The notes under the pieces were generated by a model. That model worked only from the letters and a program-made list of their open reading frames with translations, was not told the DNA's origin and ran no database searches. This document shows, in pieces, positions 42,473-52,351 of a stretch of DNA of 64,000 nucleotides; position 1 is the stretch's first letter; each line of letters opens with the position of its first letter. Position numbers and translations under genes: made by a program. Source of the stretch: Flavobacterium beibuense (lineage in GTDB: Bacteria > Bacteroidota > Bacteroidia > Flavobacteriales > Flavobacteriaceae); NCBI RefSeq assembly GCF_004151245.1, contig NZ_JUIW01000011.1, positions 62,001 through 126,000 of the forward strand. The letters run 5' to 3'.

Positions 42473-44101
42473 TTATTCTTTCTCGTCTGTCAATACGGCT
42501 TTTACCATATTGTCTTCCTTAAGCACCATTTGGTAGTAAGCATCCTCCCCTATAAGCTGTCTTACAAATTCGGCAGCAAGGTAATGCTTCACCCTGTCTT
42601 TATGCTTTTGCAGATTAAACACAAGTCCGTTATTAGAAAGATAAGACGAAAAGGCAGTGTAATATTTATCGGTAGCAAGTACCTTATCCACGACTTCTTT
42701 CTGTGAAAGCCCTTCAAACTGCTTTCTTTCCCTATCCAGCTGTTCAAAAATGAAATAGCTCACAAAGCCCGACTGCATTACCATTGTAACGCCTTCGTCG
42801 CCATGTTTGCCTTCCATAGGCACAAACATATCCGGTATAATACCGCCGCCGCCATATACGGTACGACCTTTTAGTGTTTTGTATTTAAGGGTATCAGCTA
42901 TTTTAATACTGTCGGCAGCATAAAGCTCACCACTTTCATAACGCTTGGAAAAATCATTAAAGTAAGCATCACCACCTTCGGCATAACTTCGCTGAATCGA
43001 ACGCCCGGATGGTGTATAATATCTTGCCACGGTAAGTCTTACCGCAGAACCATCACCTAAAGGCATTTCGCGCTGTACAAGCCCTTTACCAAAAGAACGC
43101 CTGCCTACTATTTTACCCCTGTCGTTATCCTGTATGGCACCGGCAAGAATTTCGCTGGCAGAAGCACTGTTTTCGTTAATAAGTATATATACTTTACCTT
43201 TTTCAAAATCACCTCTTGAAGTAGCAAAAGTTAAGTCTTCACGATTCTTTTTATTCTTGGTTTTTACAATCAGTAGATCATTAGCCAATAAATCATCGGC
43301 TATACTAACTGCCATTTCAAGATATCCACCACCATTATCCCTTAAATCTATAATAAGCGAATTAGCCCCTTCATCTTTAAGATTTAACAGCGCGTCATGA
43401 AATTCATTATAGGTAGTCTCGGCAAAACGATTGATTTTTATATAACCAGTTTTATTATCTAATAAAACCGAAGCATCTACACTTTTAATAGGAACTATAT
43501 CGCGGGTTACATTAACCTTGAATTTCTTATTGTCCGTTTTCCTGAATACGGTAAGCTCTATTTTGGAACCCTCTTCTCCTTTAAGTTTTGAGAACAGGCT
43601 GTCGTTAGGCAGGTTTCGCCCAAATAGTTTATCATTACCGGCAAATAAAATACGGTCGCCCGCTTTGATACCTGCCTTGTCTGACGGACCGTTTGGTACA
43701 GGCTTAATAACCGCCACAGAGTCTTTGTACATATAGAAGTTCACCCCGATACCTACAAAATCGCCCTTCATGCTTTGGGCTACCTGTTCCATGTCATTTT
43801 TGTCTATATATACCGAATGCGGATCAAGCTGTTCCAGTATGTTGTTAACCGTAAGATCTACTATAGAATCGGTATTTACATTATCCACATACTCGCTTTC
43901 TATAAAATCCATAAGCTTATTAAGCTTATTTTTATGAGACCCTGAACCAAGTAATGTACTTCCTCCCGAAGAAAAATTAAGAAAACCACCCATAAGCACT
44001 CCGGCAGCCAATGCTGAAGCAACAATAATAGGCAGGTAAATCCTGTTTACAGAACCACCTCTTTTGTTATGAGGGTACATGTCTCTTTCTTCGTTTTCCA
44101 T
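42473..44101 (-). CDS. S41 family C-terminal processing peptidase
   Basis: 542 residues. N-terminal membrane anchor (about 21-43), PDZ domain (about 100-190: VAVIKPVPNGPSDKAGIKAGDRI) and the S41 catalytic core: SLIIDLRDNGGGYL, NENSASASEILAGAIQDNDR (catalytic Ser) and RSFGKGLVQ (Lys). A periplasmic carboxyl-terminal protease. The dCMP deaminase gene precedes it with 4 bases between, so the two are cotranscribed. Confidence 0.95.
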   Translation of the reverse strand: MENEERDMYPHNKRGGSVNRIYLPIIVASALAAGVLMGGFLNFSSGGSTLLGSGSHKNKLNKLMDFIESEYVDNVNTDSIVDLTVNNILEQLDPHSVYIDKNDMEQVAQSMKGDFVGIGVNFYMYKDSVAVIKPVPNGPSDKAGIKAGDRILFAGNDKLFGRNLPNDSLFSKLKGEEGSKIELTVFRKTDNKKFKVNVTRDIVPIKSVDASVLLDNKTGYIKINRFAETTYNEFHDALLNLKDEGANSLIIDLRDNGGGYLEMAVSIADDLLANDLLIVKTKNKKNREDLTFATSRGDFEKGKVYILINENSASASEILAGAIQDNDRGKIVGRRSFGKGLVQREMPLGDGSAVRLTVARYYTPSGRSIQRSYAEGGDAYFNDFSKRYESGELYAADSIKIADTLKYKTLKGRTVYGGGGIIPDMFVPMEGKHGDEGVTMVMQSGFVSYFIFEQLDRERKQFEGLSQKEVVDKVLATDKYYTAFSSYLSNNGLVFNLQKHKDRVKHYLAAEFVRQLIGEDAYYQMVLKEDNMVKAVLTDEKE

Positions 44102-44105
44102 AGTA

Positions 44106-44537
44106 TTATGAATCTAGATCGGGAATGTGTACGACTTCAACTCCTGCTCTTATCAGGAAATCGATACCCGAATTGTCTTTATAGCCGCTTTGATAAACCA
44201 CCCTTTTTATACCCGACTGATGTATAAGTTTACTGCAGTCTTTACAGGGCGACATGGTTATGTATAAGGTTGCCCCTTCACAGGATTGGGTAGAGCGCGC
44301 CACTTTTAAAATAGCATTGGCCTCAGCATGCAGTACATACCATTTAGTAAGGCCTTCTTCATCTTCACAGCAGTTTTCAAACCCCGATGGTGTACCGTTG
44401 TACCCATCGGATATTATCATCCTATCCTTTACAATAATTGCACCAACTTTCTTTCTTTCACAATAAGACAGCTGGCCCCACTCTCTGGCTATTCTTAAAT
44501 AAGCCTTATCGTATTTGTTTAATTTTTTATCCTTCAT
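44106..44537 (-). CDS. dCMP deaminase-type cytidine/deoxycytidylate deaminase
   Basis: 143 residues. Zinc deaminase motifs VLHAEANAILKVA (His/Glu) and MSPCKDCSKLI (Cys pair), plus VGAIIVKDRMIISDGYNGTPSG. Converts dCMP to dUMP for dTMP synthesis; ComEB-like. Lies 4 bases ahead of the S41 protease and 56 bases after the HupE-like gene. No allosteric subunit needed. Confidence 0.92.
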   Translation of the reverse strand: MKDKKLNKYDKAYLRIAREWGQLSYCERKKVGAIIVKDRMIISDGYNGTPSGFENCCEDEEGLTKWYVLHAEANAILKVARSTQSCEGATLYITMSPCKDCSKLIHQSGIKRVVYQSGYKDNSGIDFLIRAGVEVVHIPDLDS

Positions 44538-44593
44538 CTTTAAAGCATACAGTCAAATTTAAGCTTTTTTGACCTTTTTTATGCATTATATCC

Positions 44594-45181
44594 TTACCAA
44601 ATTCTGTTGTTAATTATCATAGGTACAACCACTCCCGCTACAAACGAACAGGTAACCAATATCCAGTCTCTTAACGAGAAACGGAAAAACGTTTGTACCG
44701 CCCATGACAGTATAAGTACTATTAGTACAATAATAACCTGTGCCACCTCTATACCTAAGGCAAACTCCATTAAAGGCAACAGTTTATCGTCGTGGTTATT
44801 TGCTACCAGCATTTTAAAATAGCTTGAAAAACCAAGCCCGTGTATAATACCGAAAAACAAAGTGGTAAAAGCAAGGAAGTTTACACTCTCCTTTTTACCC
44901 GACTTATTTGCCCTGAATATATTATACAGAGCAGTTATGAGTATTGTTACCGGAATGAGGAATTCCACAAGCCTTCCGTTTACATGGATAATATCGTATA
45001 CCGAAAGTATAAGCGACATACTGTGCCCTATGGTAAACAATGTTACCAGCAACAACACATTCTTCCAGTCTTTAAATACGTATGGCACGGTTAATGCAAC
45101 GATAAAAAGTATATGGTCGTATGCATAAATATCAAGCACGTGGTACAGTCCCTGCTGAAAATATAACTGAAATTCTGACAT
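44594..45181 (-). CDS. HupE/UreJ-like membrane protein
   Basis: About 195 residues, six or seven transmembrane helices. Matches the HupE/UreJ_2 type seen in flavobacteria (GLYHVLDIYAYDHILFIVALTVPYV, LVTLFTIGHSMSLILS, FGIIHGLGFSSYF), with conserved His residues that suggest metal binding (nickel or cobalt in relatives). I chose ATG 45181 (SEFQLYFQQ); an upstream extension to 45271 is rejected as it is unlike relatives. Confidence 0.85.
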   Translation of the reverse strand: MSEFQLYFQQGLYHVLDIYAYDHILFIVALTVPYVFKDWKNVLLLVTLFTIGHSMSLILSVYDIIHVNGRLVEFLIPVTILITALYNIFRANKSGKKESVNFLAFTTLFFGIIHGLGFSSYFKMLVANNHDDKLLPLMEFALGIEVAQVIIVLIVLILSWAVQTFFRFSLRDWILVTCSFVAGVVVPMIINNRIW

Positions 45182-45311
45182 AGTAATTTTAGTGTTTGCA
45201 AGCCGTAAACTTACATCAATTTTTATAAAATACCTTACTGCAAAAACGCCATAACGGCATATTATTGCCAAAAACTTTTAAAAAAATTTTAAAGGAGATA
45301 AAATATAGGAT

Positions 45312-45319
45312 TATATTTG
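45312..45319 (+). promoter_or_regulatory. Candidate -7 element for the TerB-like gene
   Basis: TATATTTG matches TAnnTTTG, 27 bases before the ATG at 45347. A -33 TTG was not seen at standard spacing. Confidence 0.4.
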
Positions 45320-45346
45320 CTCAAAATATATAATACATAGAGAATT

Positions 45347-45778
45347 ATGTCAATTTCAGATTTATTTGATAGCGGCTTTAAAAACAGGAATAAAGGTCAC
45401 TTTTCGGCTATTGTAAGAGTAGCTATGGAGAACGGACACCTAAGTCCTGAAGAGAAAACGTTTCTTGATAAACTTGCAAAACAGCTGGAGATTTCAGAAG
45501 ATGAATATCAGGAAATAATGGCTAATCCGTTAAAGTACCCTATCAACCCTCCTTACCTGCATGTACACAGGCTAGAGCGTTTGTATGACCTGTCAAGAAT
45601 GGTTTATGCTGACCATATACTTGGACCAAAACAAAAAGAAATACTTACCCGTTTTGCCCTTGCATTAGGTTTTACACCGGGTAACGTACACTACATTGTA
45701 GACAAGGCCCTTTCGCTTTTAGTTCTTAATGTAGATCTTGACACTTTCCTTTACGAAATGCAACACATGAATAAATAA
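45347..45778 (+). CDS. TerB-like tellurite-resistance-type protein
   Basis: 143 residues, all helical, no signal. The pattern FSAIVRVAMENGHLSPEEKTFL fits the TerB/DjlA-N fold, with an acidic surface and YDLSRMVYADHILGPKQKEI in the second repeat. Function unknown in most flavobacteria. Monocistronic; a terminator separates it from convergent fbp. Confidence 0.82.
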   Translation: MSISDLFDSGFKNRNKGHFSAIVRVAMENGHLSPEEKTFLDKLAKQLEISEDEYQEIMANPLKYPINPPYLHVHRLERLYDLSRMVYADHILGPKQKEILTRFALALGFTPGNVHYIVDKALSLLVLNVDLDTFLYEMQHMNK

Positions 45779-45779
45779 A

Positions 45780-45807
45780 AAAAGCCCCGAAAACCGGGGC
45801 TTTTTTT
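45780..45807. terminator. Terminator between TerB-like gene and fbp
   Basis: AAAGCCCCGA... and ...CCGGGGCTTT pair around a short loop, with T on the plus strand and A on the left. Serves both convergent genes. Confidence 0.9.
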
Positions 45808-45809
45808 TA

Positions 45810-46817
45810 TTACTTATACTTTGCCATAAACTCCTCTGCCTTTTCCACCATATTGTAGCTTCCGCAAAAGAACGGAACACGCTGATGCAGTTCGGTTGGC
45901 TTTATTTCCATTATCCTGTTAAACCCGTCTGAAGCCTTGCCTCCGGCCTGTTCTGCTAAATAAGCCATAGGGTTGCACTCGTACAGCAGTCTCAATTTTC
46001 CTGAAGGCGCCTTAGAGCTGGTTGGGTAAATATAAATACCACCTTTAATCATATTGCGATGAATATCAGATACCAAGCTACCAATGTACCTTGATGTATA
46101 AGGCCTGTCTTCCTCTTCAGTCTGGCAGTATTTAATATAGTCTTTCACTCCCTGAGGGAAATGAACATAGTTTCCTTCATTTATTGAATAGATGTTCCCG
46201 TCTTTAGGGAACTGCATGTTAGGGTGCGAAAGGTAAAAGGTACCTATTGCAGGGTTTAAGGTAAACCCGTTTACCCCGTGCCCTGTAGTATAAACAAGCA
46301 TGGTAGAGGTACCGTAAATTACATAGCCCGCAGCTACCTGGTTAACGCCCGGCTGAAGGAAATCTTCTATGGTTACAGGCGTACCTACCGGTGTTACCCT
46401 TCTGTATACCGAGAAGATCGTACCTACCGACACATTCACATCGATGTTAGATGAACCGTCAAGCGGGTCCATAAGCACCACATACTTGTTATTATTAGAC
46501 TCATCTTTACCCTTAATTGTTATAAAGTCATCATTCTCTTCAGAGGCTATACCGCAAACAATTTCACGGTTTATAAGCGTCTGCATAAAAGTTTCATTAG
46601 CATAAACATCAAGCTTCTGCTGGTCTTCACCCTGTACATTCTGTTCACCAAAAGCACCTACAATATCTACCAGTCCTGCCTTATTTACCTTATAATTAAC
46701 CACTTTTGCAGCTAATCGTATCGAGTTAATAAGCCTTGACAGCTCGCCCGAAGAATACTTGAATTCTTCCTGCTTTTCAATTATAAATTCCCCCAGTGTC
46801 TTGTTGCGTTCTTCCAT
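45810..46817 (-). CDS. fbp: Class I fructose-1,6-bisphosphatase
   Basis: 335 residues. Gluconeogenic hydrolysis of fructose 1,6-bisphosphate. Metal site [20 protein letters not shown] and [20 protein letters not shown] are intact. I prefer the ATG at 46817 ([12 protein letters not shown]), the common start; a frame open to 46850 is rejected. Divergent from the GNAT/aspartate kinase operon. Confidence 0.96.
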   Translation of the reverse strand: MEERNKTLGEFIIEKQEEFKYSSGELSRLINSIRLAAKVVNYKVNKAGLVDIVGAFGEQNVQGEDQQKLDVYANETFMQTLINREIVCGIASEENDDFITIKGKDESNNNKYVVLMDPLDGSSNIDVNVSVGTIFSVYRRVTPVGTPVTIEDFLQPGVNQVAAGYVIYGTSTMLVYTTGHGVNGFTLNPAIGTFYLSHPNMQFPKDGNIYSINEGNYVHFPQGVKDYIKYCQTEEEDRPYTSRYIGSLVSDIHRNMIKGGIYIYPTSSKAPSGKLRLLYECNPMAYLAEQAGGKASDGFNRIMEIKPTELHQRVPFFCGSYNMVEKAEEFMAKYK

Positions 46818-46906
46818 TACTATAACGTTGTAGTTGTGTTGAGGGCACAAATATCGATATTTTTGTGATATGATAATAATTTATTATAAGATAGCTAAAT
46901 AGAATG

Positions 46907-46914
46907 TATTTTTG
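46907..46914 (+). promoter_or_regulatory. Candidate -7 element for the GNAT-aspartate kinase operon
   Basis: TATTTTTG matches TAnnTTTG and lies 15 bases before the ATG at 46930. No -33 TTG at standard spacing. Confidence 0.4.
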
Positions 46915-46929
46915 CCTCAAATTTTGCTT

Positions 46930-47403
46930 ATGGTTATCCGAAAAGGACAAAAAGAGGACATGCCTGCCGCACTGGAACTTATAAAAGAACTTGCAGTATT
47001 TGAAAAGGAACCTGATGCGGTGGTAGTAACTGTTGACGAACTGGTAAAAGATGGCTTTGGCCCTAACCCCCTGTTTAAAACCTTTGTTGCCGAAAAAGAC
47101 AACGAGATTATAGGCATGGCGCTGTTTTATTACCGTTATTCTACCTGGAAAGGAAAAACCATACACCTGGAAGATCTTATCGTAAAAGAAAATCATCGCG
47201 GTACGGGTGCCGGAAGTGCGCTTTATAAAGAGGTTATAAAGTTTGCCAAGCATGAAGGTGTTCGCCGTGTGGAATGGGCGGTTTTAAACTGGAACCAGCA
47301 CGCCATCGATTTTTATGAACGATCCGGAGCAACAGTTTTTCAGGACTGGCTAACAGTGCAGATGAACGAAGAAGGAATTACAAAGTTTACACTTAATTTA
47401 TGA
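46930..47403 (+). CDS. GNAT family N-acetyltransferase
   Basis: 157 residues. GNAT core with LIVKENHRGTGAGSALYKEV (acetyl-CoA loop) and WAVLNWNQHAIDFYERSGA. Acceptor unknown; the size and KEDMPAALELIKELAVFEK start resemble diamine acetyltransferase-like enzymes. Its stop overlaps the aspartate kinase start by four bases (ATGA). I chose ATG 46930, just after the -7 element; a TTG at 46912 is rejected. Confidence 0.9.
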   Translation: MVIRKGQKEDMPAALELIKELAVFEKEPDAVVVTVDELVKDGFGPNPLFKTFVAEKDNEIIGMALFYYRYSTWKGKTIHLEDLIVKENHRGTGAGSALYKEVIKFAKHEGVRRVEWAVLNWNQHAIDFYERSGATVFQDWLTVQMNEEGITKFTLNL

Positions 47404-48659
47404 GAGTATTTAAATTTGGAGGTGCGTCGGTAAAAGATGCTGACGGCATTAAAAATGTATATGATGTTTTGCAGAAGGTAGGGCACGAAGATGTGCTTGT
47501 TGTTATTTCTGCCATGGGCAAAACCACTAATGCCATGGAGGTTGTTGTAAGGAACTATTTTGACAAGTCGGCCGAACTGAAGGCATCTATTCAGGAAGTG
47601 AAGAAGTATCATAACCAAATACTTCTTGACCTTTTTGACGACGAAAAGCATGCGGTTTTTGCTGCTGTGAATACTCTTTTTAAAGATCTTGAATATTTTC
47701 TTGAGCATAATAAATCGCCTAACTACAACTTTGTTTACGACCAGGTTGTCAGTATGGGAGAGATTATCTCTACTACCATAGTAAGCCACTACTTTAACCA
47801 CAGCGGACTTAAAAACCAATGGGTAGATGTAAGGGAACTTATTAAAACAGACAACACGTACCGTGATGCGGTTGTTGACTGGGAACAGACACAACAAAAC
47901 ATTAAAAAAGGCATCAAAAAGAAAACCCTTAACATTACTCAGGGTTTCTTAGGGTCTGACGAAAACAGCTTTACAACCACACTGGGAAGGGAAGGATCTG
48001 ACTACAGTGCCGCTATATTTGCTTACTGCCTTAATGCAGAAAGCGTAACAATATGGAAAGATGTACCGGGTGTACTTAATGCCGACCCAAGGTATTTTGA
48101 AAACACTACGCTGCTTAACCAGATTTCGTACCGTGAAGCTATTGAGCTTGCGTTTTACGGAGCTTCGGTTATTCACCCTAAAACGCTGCAACCGTTACAA
48201 AAAAAGGAAATACCTCTTTATGTAAAATCGTTTATCAACCCGTTATTACCGGGAACAAGCGTAAGCAAAGGTGCCGATTTAGAGCCGCAAACATCGTGCT
48301 TTATCGTTAAGAAAGACCAGTTGCTCATATCGCTGTCTTCCCTTGATTTCTCTTTCATTATGGAAGAAAACATTAGTGAGATTTTCAGCCTGCTGCATAA
48401 ATACAAAATGAAAGTGCACCTTATCCAGAACTCTGCCATCAGTTTCTCTGTATGTGTAGATGATAAGTTTGGTAATTTTAATGAGCTTAAAACAATTCTT
48501 TCAAAGAAATTTAAAGTGACTTACAATGATGATGTATCATTATATACCATCCGCCACTTTAACGACAAATCGGCCGATGCTGTTACTAAAAACAGAGAAG
48601 TTTTAGTAAGACAGCTAAGCCGCGAAACATTACAAATCGTTACAAAAGAACTTAATTAA
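47400..48659 (+). CDS. Aspartate kinase
   Basis: 419 residues. Catalytic domain with VFKFGGASVKDADGI, GFLGSDENSFTTTLGREGSDYSA and the WKDVPGVLNADPR loop; the C-terminal third has two ACT-like regions, likely for feedback. First step of the Asp-family amino-acid pathway. It is monofunctional, with no homoserine dehydrogenase domain. Overlaps the GNAT gene by four bases and ends at a terminator. Confidence 0.95.
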   Translation: MRVFKFGGASVKDADGIKNVYDVLQKVGHEDVLVVISAMGKTTNAMEVVVRNYFDKSAELKASIQEVKKYHNQILLDLFDDEKHAVFAAVNTLFKDLEYFLEHNKSPNYNFVYDQVVSMGEIISTTIVSHYFNHSGLKNQWVDVRELIKTDNTYRDAVVDWEQTQQNIKKGIKKKTLNITQGFLGSDENSFTTTLGREGSDYSAAIFAYCLNAESVTIWKDVPGVLNADPRYFENTTLLNQISYREAIELAFYGASVIHPKTLQPLQKKEIPLYVKSFINPLLPGTSVSKGADLEPQTSCFIVKKDQLLISLSSLDFSFIMEENISEIFSLLHKYKMKVHLIQNSAISFSVCVDDKFGNFNELKTILSKKFKVTYNDDVSLYTIRHFNDKSADAVTKNREVLVRQLSRETLQIVTKELN

Positions 48660-48663
48660 TACA

Positions 48664-48691
48664 AAAAGCCCCTTTTCAGGGGCTTTTTTAT
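48664..48691. terminator. Terminator between aspartate kinase and mscS-type gene
   Basis: AAAAAGCCCC and GGGGCTTTTT pair around TTTTCA, symmetrical enough to stop both convergent genes. Confidence 0.9.
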
Positions 48692-49758
48692 TCATCATTC
48701 TTATCATCTTCTTCTTTAGGACTTTCCTTTAGTGCTATACGGGTTCTCGGAAGGCTGTCCGGATAATTCTTTTGTATAAACTCTATAAGCTTTTCCCTTA
48801 CATAAACCCTCAAATCCCATGAGATGGAAGAATCCTTAGAACTCATAAGCGCCCTTATTTCCATTACCCTTTCGCGGGCATCTGTAACCTGAAGCACATT
48901 TACCTGTCCGTCCCATAAATCAGAACCTTCCAACAGCCTTGTCAGCTCTGTTCGTAATTTATCAACTTCCACCTTAAAATCGGTATAAATAAATACTGTC
49001 CCTAATATCTCAGCAGAATTGCGCGTCCAATTTTGGAAGGGTTTTTCTATAAAATAAGGTGTTGGCACCACCAGCCTGCGTTTATCCCAAATCTTTACCA
49101 CCACATAGGTTAAGGTAATTTCCTCTATCCTTCCCCATTCACCTTCTACAATAACCACATCGTCCAGCCGTATGGGTTGTGTAATCGCTATCTGAATACC
49201 CGCCAATAATGTCCCTAATGCTTTTTGTGCCGAAAAACCAATAATAATACCTGCTATACCTGCCGAGGTCAGGAAACTCACCCCTATAGACCGTATGCTT
49301 TCAAAGCTCATAAGTGCCACTCCTATGGCGCATACAATAATAAGAAAGACCACCACCCTTTCCAGTATGGAGAATTGTGTATATACCCGGCGAGCGGTAA
49401 GATTATCCGACACCGAGATATCATACTTCTTTACAAAGCTTGCCTTAAGCACTTTTACAAAAATTATTAGGAACCACGTAACACTTAGTATAAACAATAG
49501 TGTCCCGATATGCGCTATTGCCTTCGAGGCTTTCTCGTTAAAAACATCACTGGCTACGCCTATTCGCAGGGCAAGCGCAGCTATAAAAAGAACCAGCGGA
49601 ATTTTTATGCGATGGGCAAAATTTACAGGAAGTATGTTTTTAGGGTTTTTACCTACCTTTTTAAGAACATAAAAAACTATGGTAAAGACAATTACCAAAC
49701 CTACTACACTTATTGCAATAAATTTTATGAGGTTAGTGTCAAGATTAGAAAAATTCAT
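48688..49758 (-). CDS. MscS-type mechanosensitive ion channel
   Basis: 356 residues. Four hydrophobic helices, then the pore region FLTSAGIAGIIIGFSAQKAL and the MscS beta domain (RLDDVVIVEGEWGRIEEITLTYVVVKIWD, VVPTPYFIEKPFQNWTR). Opens on osmotic downshock to release solutes. The C-terminal tail is charged (ESPKEEDDKNDE). Monocistronic. Confidence 0.94.
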   Translation of the reverse strand: MNFSNLDTNLIKFIAISVVGLVIVFTIVFYVLKKVGKNPKNILPVNFAHRIKIPLVLFIAALALRIGVASDVFNEKASKAIAHIGTLLFILSVTWFLIIFVKVLKASFVKKYDISVSDNLTARRVYTQFSILERVVVFLIIVCAIGVALMSFESIRSIGVSFLTSAGIAGIIIGFSAQKALGTLLAGIQIAITQPIRLDDVVIVEGEWGRIEEITLTYVVVKIWDKRRLVVPTPYFIEKPFQNWTRNSAEILGTVFIYTDFKVEVDKLRTELTRLLEGSDLWDGQVNVLQVTDARERVMEIRALMSSKDSSISWDLRVYVREKLIEFIQKNYPDSLPRTRIALKESPKEEDDKNDE

Positions 49759-49848
49759 TGGGCGTGTATTTTTAGAAGTTGACGGATAAAGTTAGAAAAA
49801 CGAGCAGGCTTATAGAATTTATTAAAGATTATATTAACATAATTACCT

Positions 49849-49884
49849 GAAAAACAAAAGCCAACACTTAAAGTATTGGCTTTG
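49849..49884 (-). terminator. Terminator of the TetR-controlled operon
   Basis: On the minus strand AAAGCCAA and TTGGCTTT pair, with further inner pairing, followed by TGTTTTTC. It sits 24 bases after the stop of the SDR gene. Confidence 0.8.
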
Positions 49885-49907
49885 CACAATTAAATATTCA
49901 GAAAGCT

Positions 49908-50645
49908 TTAAGCTACCGGATTCATAACTTTTAGTGCCTCAGCCGGATTGGCAAGGCTTAATTTGTAAACATCTTCTGTTTGTCCGGTACGTATCTCATA
50001 CCTGTTGCCTGCAATGGCATCCAGCACATCCTCTGCCACTACTGACGGAGCAATACCATTCTCCCCTCCTATTTCTTTAGAAAGCTCAGTATTAACCAGA
50101 GGAGGCATTAGTTCAAACACCTTAACCGAAGTATCTTTTAAAGCCAATCGCAACGATGTTGTATAGGAATGAAGTGCTGCTTTTGAAGCCGCATAAGTTG
50201 GCAGGTGTTGTGTTGGCACATAAGCAACTACAGACGATACATTCAATACAGCTGCCTCATTTTGTTCTTTTAGTAAGGGTAATAGTTTATCGGTAAGGCG
50301 GAGTACCGAAAAGTAATTGGTTGTCATTTCGTCCACCGCTATATCATACGACCTTGATTCCGACAGGTTATGTATAAGTGCCCTACCTGCATTATTGATC
50401 AGGATATTCAGCTCAGGAAATTCTGCTTTTATCCTTTCTGTAAGAGCATCAGCATCAGCTGCACTGGTAACATCAAACTGTATTGCGGTTACATTACCTA
50501 ATTCCGCTTTTGCTTTTTCAAGCCTTGCTGCATCTCTTCCGGTAATTATCACCTTGTTGCCCTGCTGTACAAACTTTCTTGCAATTTCAAGACCTATACC
50601 GGCACTACCGCCGGTTATTAAAATGGTATTTCCTGTTGTTTTCAT
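49908..50645 (-). CDS. SDR family oxidoreductase (DltE-like)
   Basis: 245 residues. Glycine motif TGGSAGIGLEIA, NNAGRAL, NVSSVVA and YAASKAAL are all intact. NAD(P)-dependent; probably acts on a ketoacyl or related group, given its place at the end of the thiolase - thioesterase - KAS II group (24 bases after fabF). Substrate not known. Confidence 0.9.
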   Translation of the reverse strand: MKTTGNTILITGGSAGIGLEIARKFVQQGNKVIITGRDAARLEKAKAELGNVTAIQFDVTSAADADALTERIKAEFPELNILINNAGRALIHNLSESRSYDIAVDEMTTNYFSVLRLTDKLLPLLKEQNEAAVLNVSSVVAYVPTQHLPTYAASKAALHSYTTSLRLALKDTSVKVFELMPPLVNTELSKEIGGENGIAPSVVAEDVLDAIAGNRYEIRTGQTEDVYKLSLANPAEALKVMNPVA

Positions 50646-50669
50646 ATATAAAGTATTTGGGATTATTAA

Positions 50670-51914
50670 TTAAACTTTCTTAAAAATGGTACTCGCTGTA
50701 TGTCCGCCAAAGCCAAAAGTGTTGTTAAGCACATAATCCACTTTAGTTTTTACAGCCTGTTGTGTAATTATATTGAGCCCCGAAGGGATTGCATTGTCTA
50801 TGTTTTGTGTATTGATTGTAGGAGGGATAATATTATTTTGTATTGCCAATACACTTATAATACTTTCTATTGCGCCGGCAGCACCCAGTAAATGTCCCGT
50901 CATGGATTTTGTCGCACTTATAGCCGGAGTATGATTACCAAAAAGTGTTTTAACCGCTGTAAGTTCACTGACATCCCCTAACGGAGTAGACGTAGCATGA
51001 GTATTGATATAGTCTATCTTATCGGGTGTAAGTCCGGCATCGTTAAGAGCTTTCTGCATACCCAGCAATGCGCCTATACCATCTGCAGGGGTAGCTGTTA
51101 AATGGTAAGCATCTGCTGCCATACCGCCACCTGCCAATTCTGCATATATTTTTGCACCACGGCTAACTGCGTGGTCCCATTCCTCAAGTATAAGGGCACC
51201 GGCACCTTCACCTGCAACAAATCCGTCCCTATTACTATCAAAAGGCCTTGAGGCACCCTGCGGGTCATCATTGCGTTTGGAAAGTGCCTGAGAAGCATTA
51301 AAACCTCCTATAGAAGCAGGAGTTATGGCAGCTTCACTACCACCCGCTATCATAATATTTGCCCTGCCCAGCCTTATGGCATCATAAGCAGCAATTAACG
51401 CCGTGTTTGATGAGGCACAGGCAGAAACCGTAGCATAATTAGGTCCGTGTAAACCATTGCGTATTGAGATAACACCTGCTGCAATATCCACAATCATTTT
51501 AGGGATAAAAAACGGGTTGAAACGTGGTGTACCATCTCCTTTATGAAACTCATCCAGCTGCTCTTCAAACGTACCTATACCACCATTACCCGAAGCCCAA
51601 ATAACACCTACATCAAATCGCTGCTCCTGTGTCATTGTATTAAAATCCAGGCCTGCATCCTGTATTGCCTCGTCTGTGGCAGCTATGGCATATTGGGTAA
51701 AAAGATCATATTTCTTAATTTCCTTACGTTCTATATAATCTTCAGGATTAAAACCCTTAACCTCACAGGCAAACTGCGTTTTAAACTTAGAGGCATCAAA
51801 TTTTGTTATGGGTCCGGCACCACTTTTACCTGCTATTATATTCTGCCAAAACTCCGCTACCGAATTACCCAACGGGGTAATGGCACCAAGTCCTGTTACG
51901 GCTACTCTTTTCAT
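50670..51914 (-). CDS. fabF: Beta-ketoacyl-ACP synthase II (KAS II)
   Basis: 414 residues. Condensing enzyme with catalytic Cys in TVSACASSN (Cys 166), first His in YINTHATSTPLGD and second in KSMTGHLLGAAGA; all three are present. Extends an acyl-ACP with malonyl-ACP. The operon context (thiolase, thioesterase, SDR, TetR) suggests a dedicated role and not the main fatty-acid gene, which usually sits beside acpP. Starts four bases after the thioesterase stop. Confidence 0.93.
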   Translation of the reverse strand: MKRVAVTGLGAITPLGNSVAEFWQNIIAGKSGAGPITKFDASKFKTQFACEVKGFNPEDYIERKEIKKYDLFTQYAIAATDEAIQDAGLDFNTMTQEQRFDVGVIWASGNGGIGTFEEQLDEFHKGDGTPRFNPFFIPKMIVDIAAGVISIRNGLHGPNYATVSACASSNTALIAAYDAIRLGRANIMIAGGSEAAITPASIGGFNASQALSKRNDDPQGASRPFDSNRDGFVAGEGAGALILEEWDHAVSRGAKIYAELAGGGMAADAYHLTATPADGIGALLGMQKALNDAGLTPDKIDYINTHATSTPLGDVSELTAVKTLFGNHTPAISATKSMTGHLLGAAGAIESIISVLAIQNNIIPPTINTQNIDNAIPSGLNIITQQAVKTKVDYVLNNTFGFGGHTASTIFKKV

Positions 51915-51918
51915 ACAT

Positions 51919-52350
51919 TTATTTTATTTCGGTTTTTATCAGATTGGTATAGCCTCTTGCTATGAGTTTGGTATGGTCTTCATTCCATATCTCACACTGT
52001 GCATTTACAATCTGCTTTCCTTTTTTTATCACTGTAGATGTTGCTGTAATAACATCCCCTTCACGAGCCGAAGCAAAATAGTCTACAGCCAGATTTACTG
52101 TTATATGGTAATAGGGTTCGCCCATACTTATAAAAGTTGCTCCTACGGCGTCATCTATCATAGCTGCCGTTACCCCACCATGGAGTATCCCGAACGGGTT
52201 GGTCATTTCTTTTCTTACCGTATACTGAAATGTGAGACTTTCGGACTCTACAGCCACCATAACCGGATTTAACCAGTTCATAAAAGCTGATGGTGAATTC
52301 TCTACCTTTTTACCCAAAAACTGTTTCAGGAATTCTGATGCCTTTTCCAT
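51919..52350 (-). CDS. PaaI-type hotdog thioesterase
   Basis: About 143 residues. Hotdog fold with NPFGILHGGVTAAMIDDAVGA (HGG and Asp), and SAREGDVITATSTVIKKGKQI. Hydrolyses acyl-CoA or acyl-ACP. Begins one base beyond the thiolase stop (ATG 52350); an alternative frame up to 52368 would overlap thiolase. Same operon as fabF. Confidence 0.9.
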   Translation of the reverse strand: MEKASEFLKQFLGKKVENSPSAFMNWLNPVMVAVESESLTFQYTVRKEMTNPFGILHGGVTAAMIDDAVGATFISMGEPYYHITVNLAVDYFASAREGDVITATSTVIKKGKQIVNAQCEIWNEDHTKLIARGYTNLIKTEIK

Positions 52351-52351
52351 A

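Noticed and set aside
45182-45271. Longer N terminus for the HupE-like gene
   Set aside because: The added 30 residues do not match relatives and cover the divergent promoter region.
46818-46850. Longer N terminus for fbp
   Set aside because: [11 protein letters not shown] at 46817 is the normal start; the extension is low-complexity spacer.
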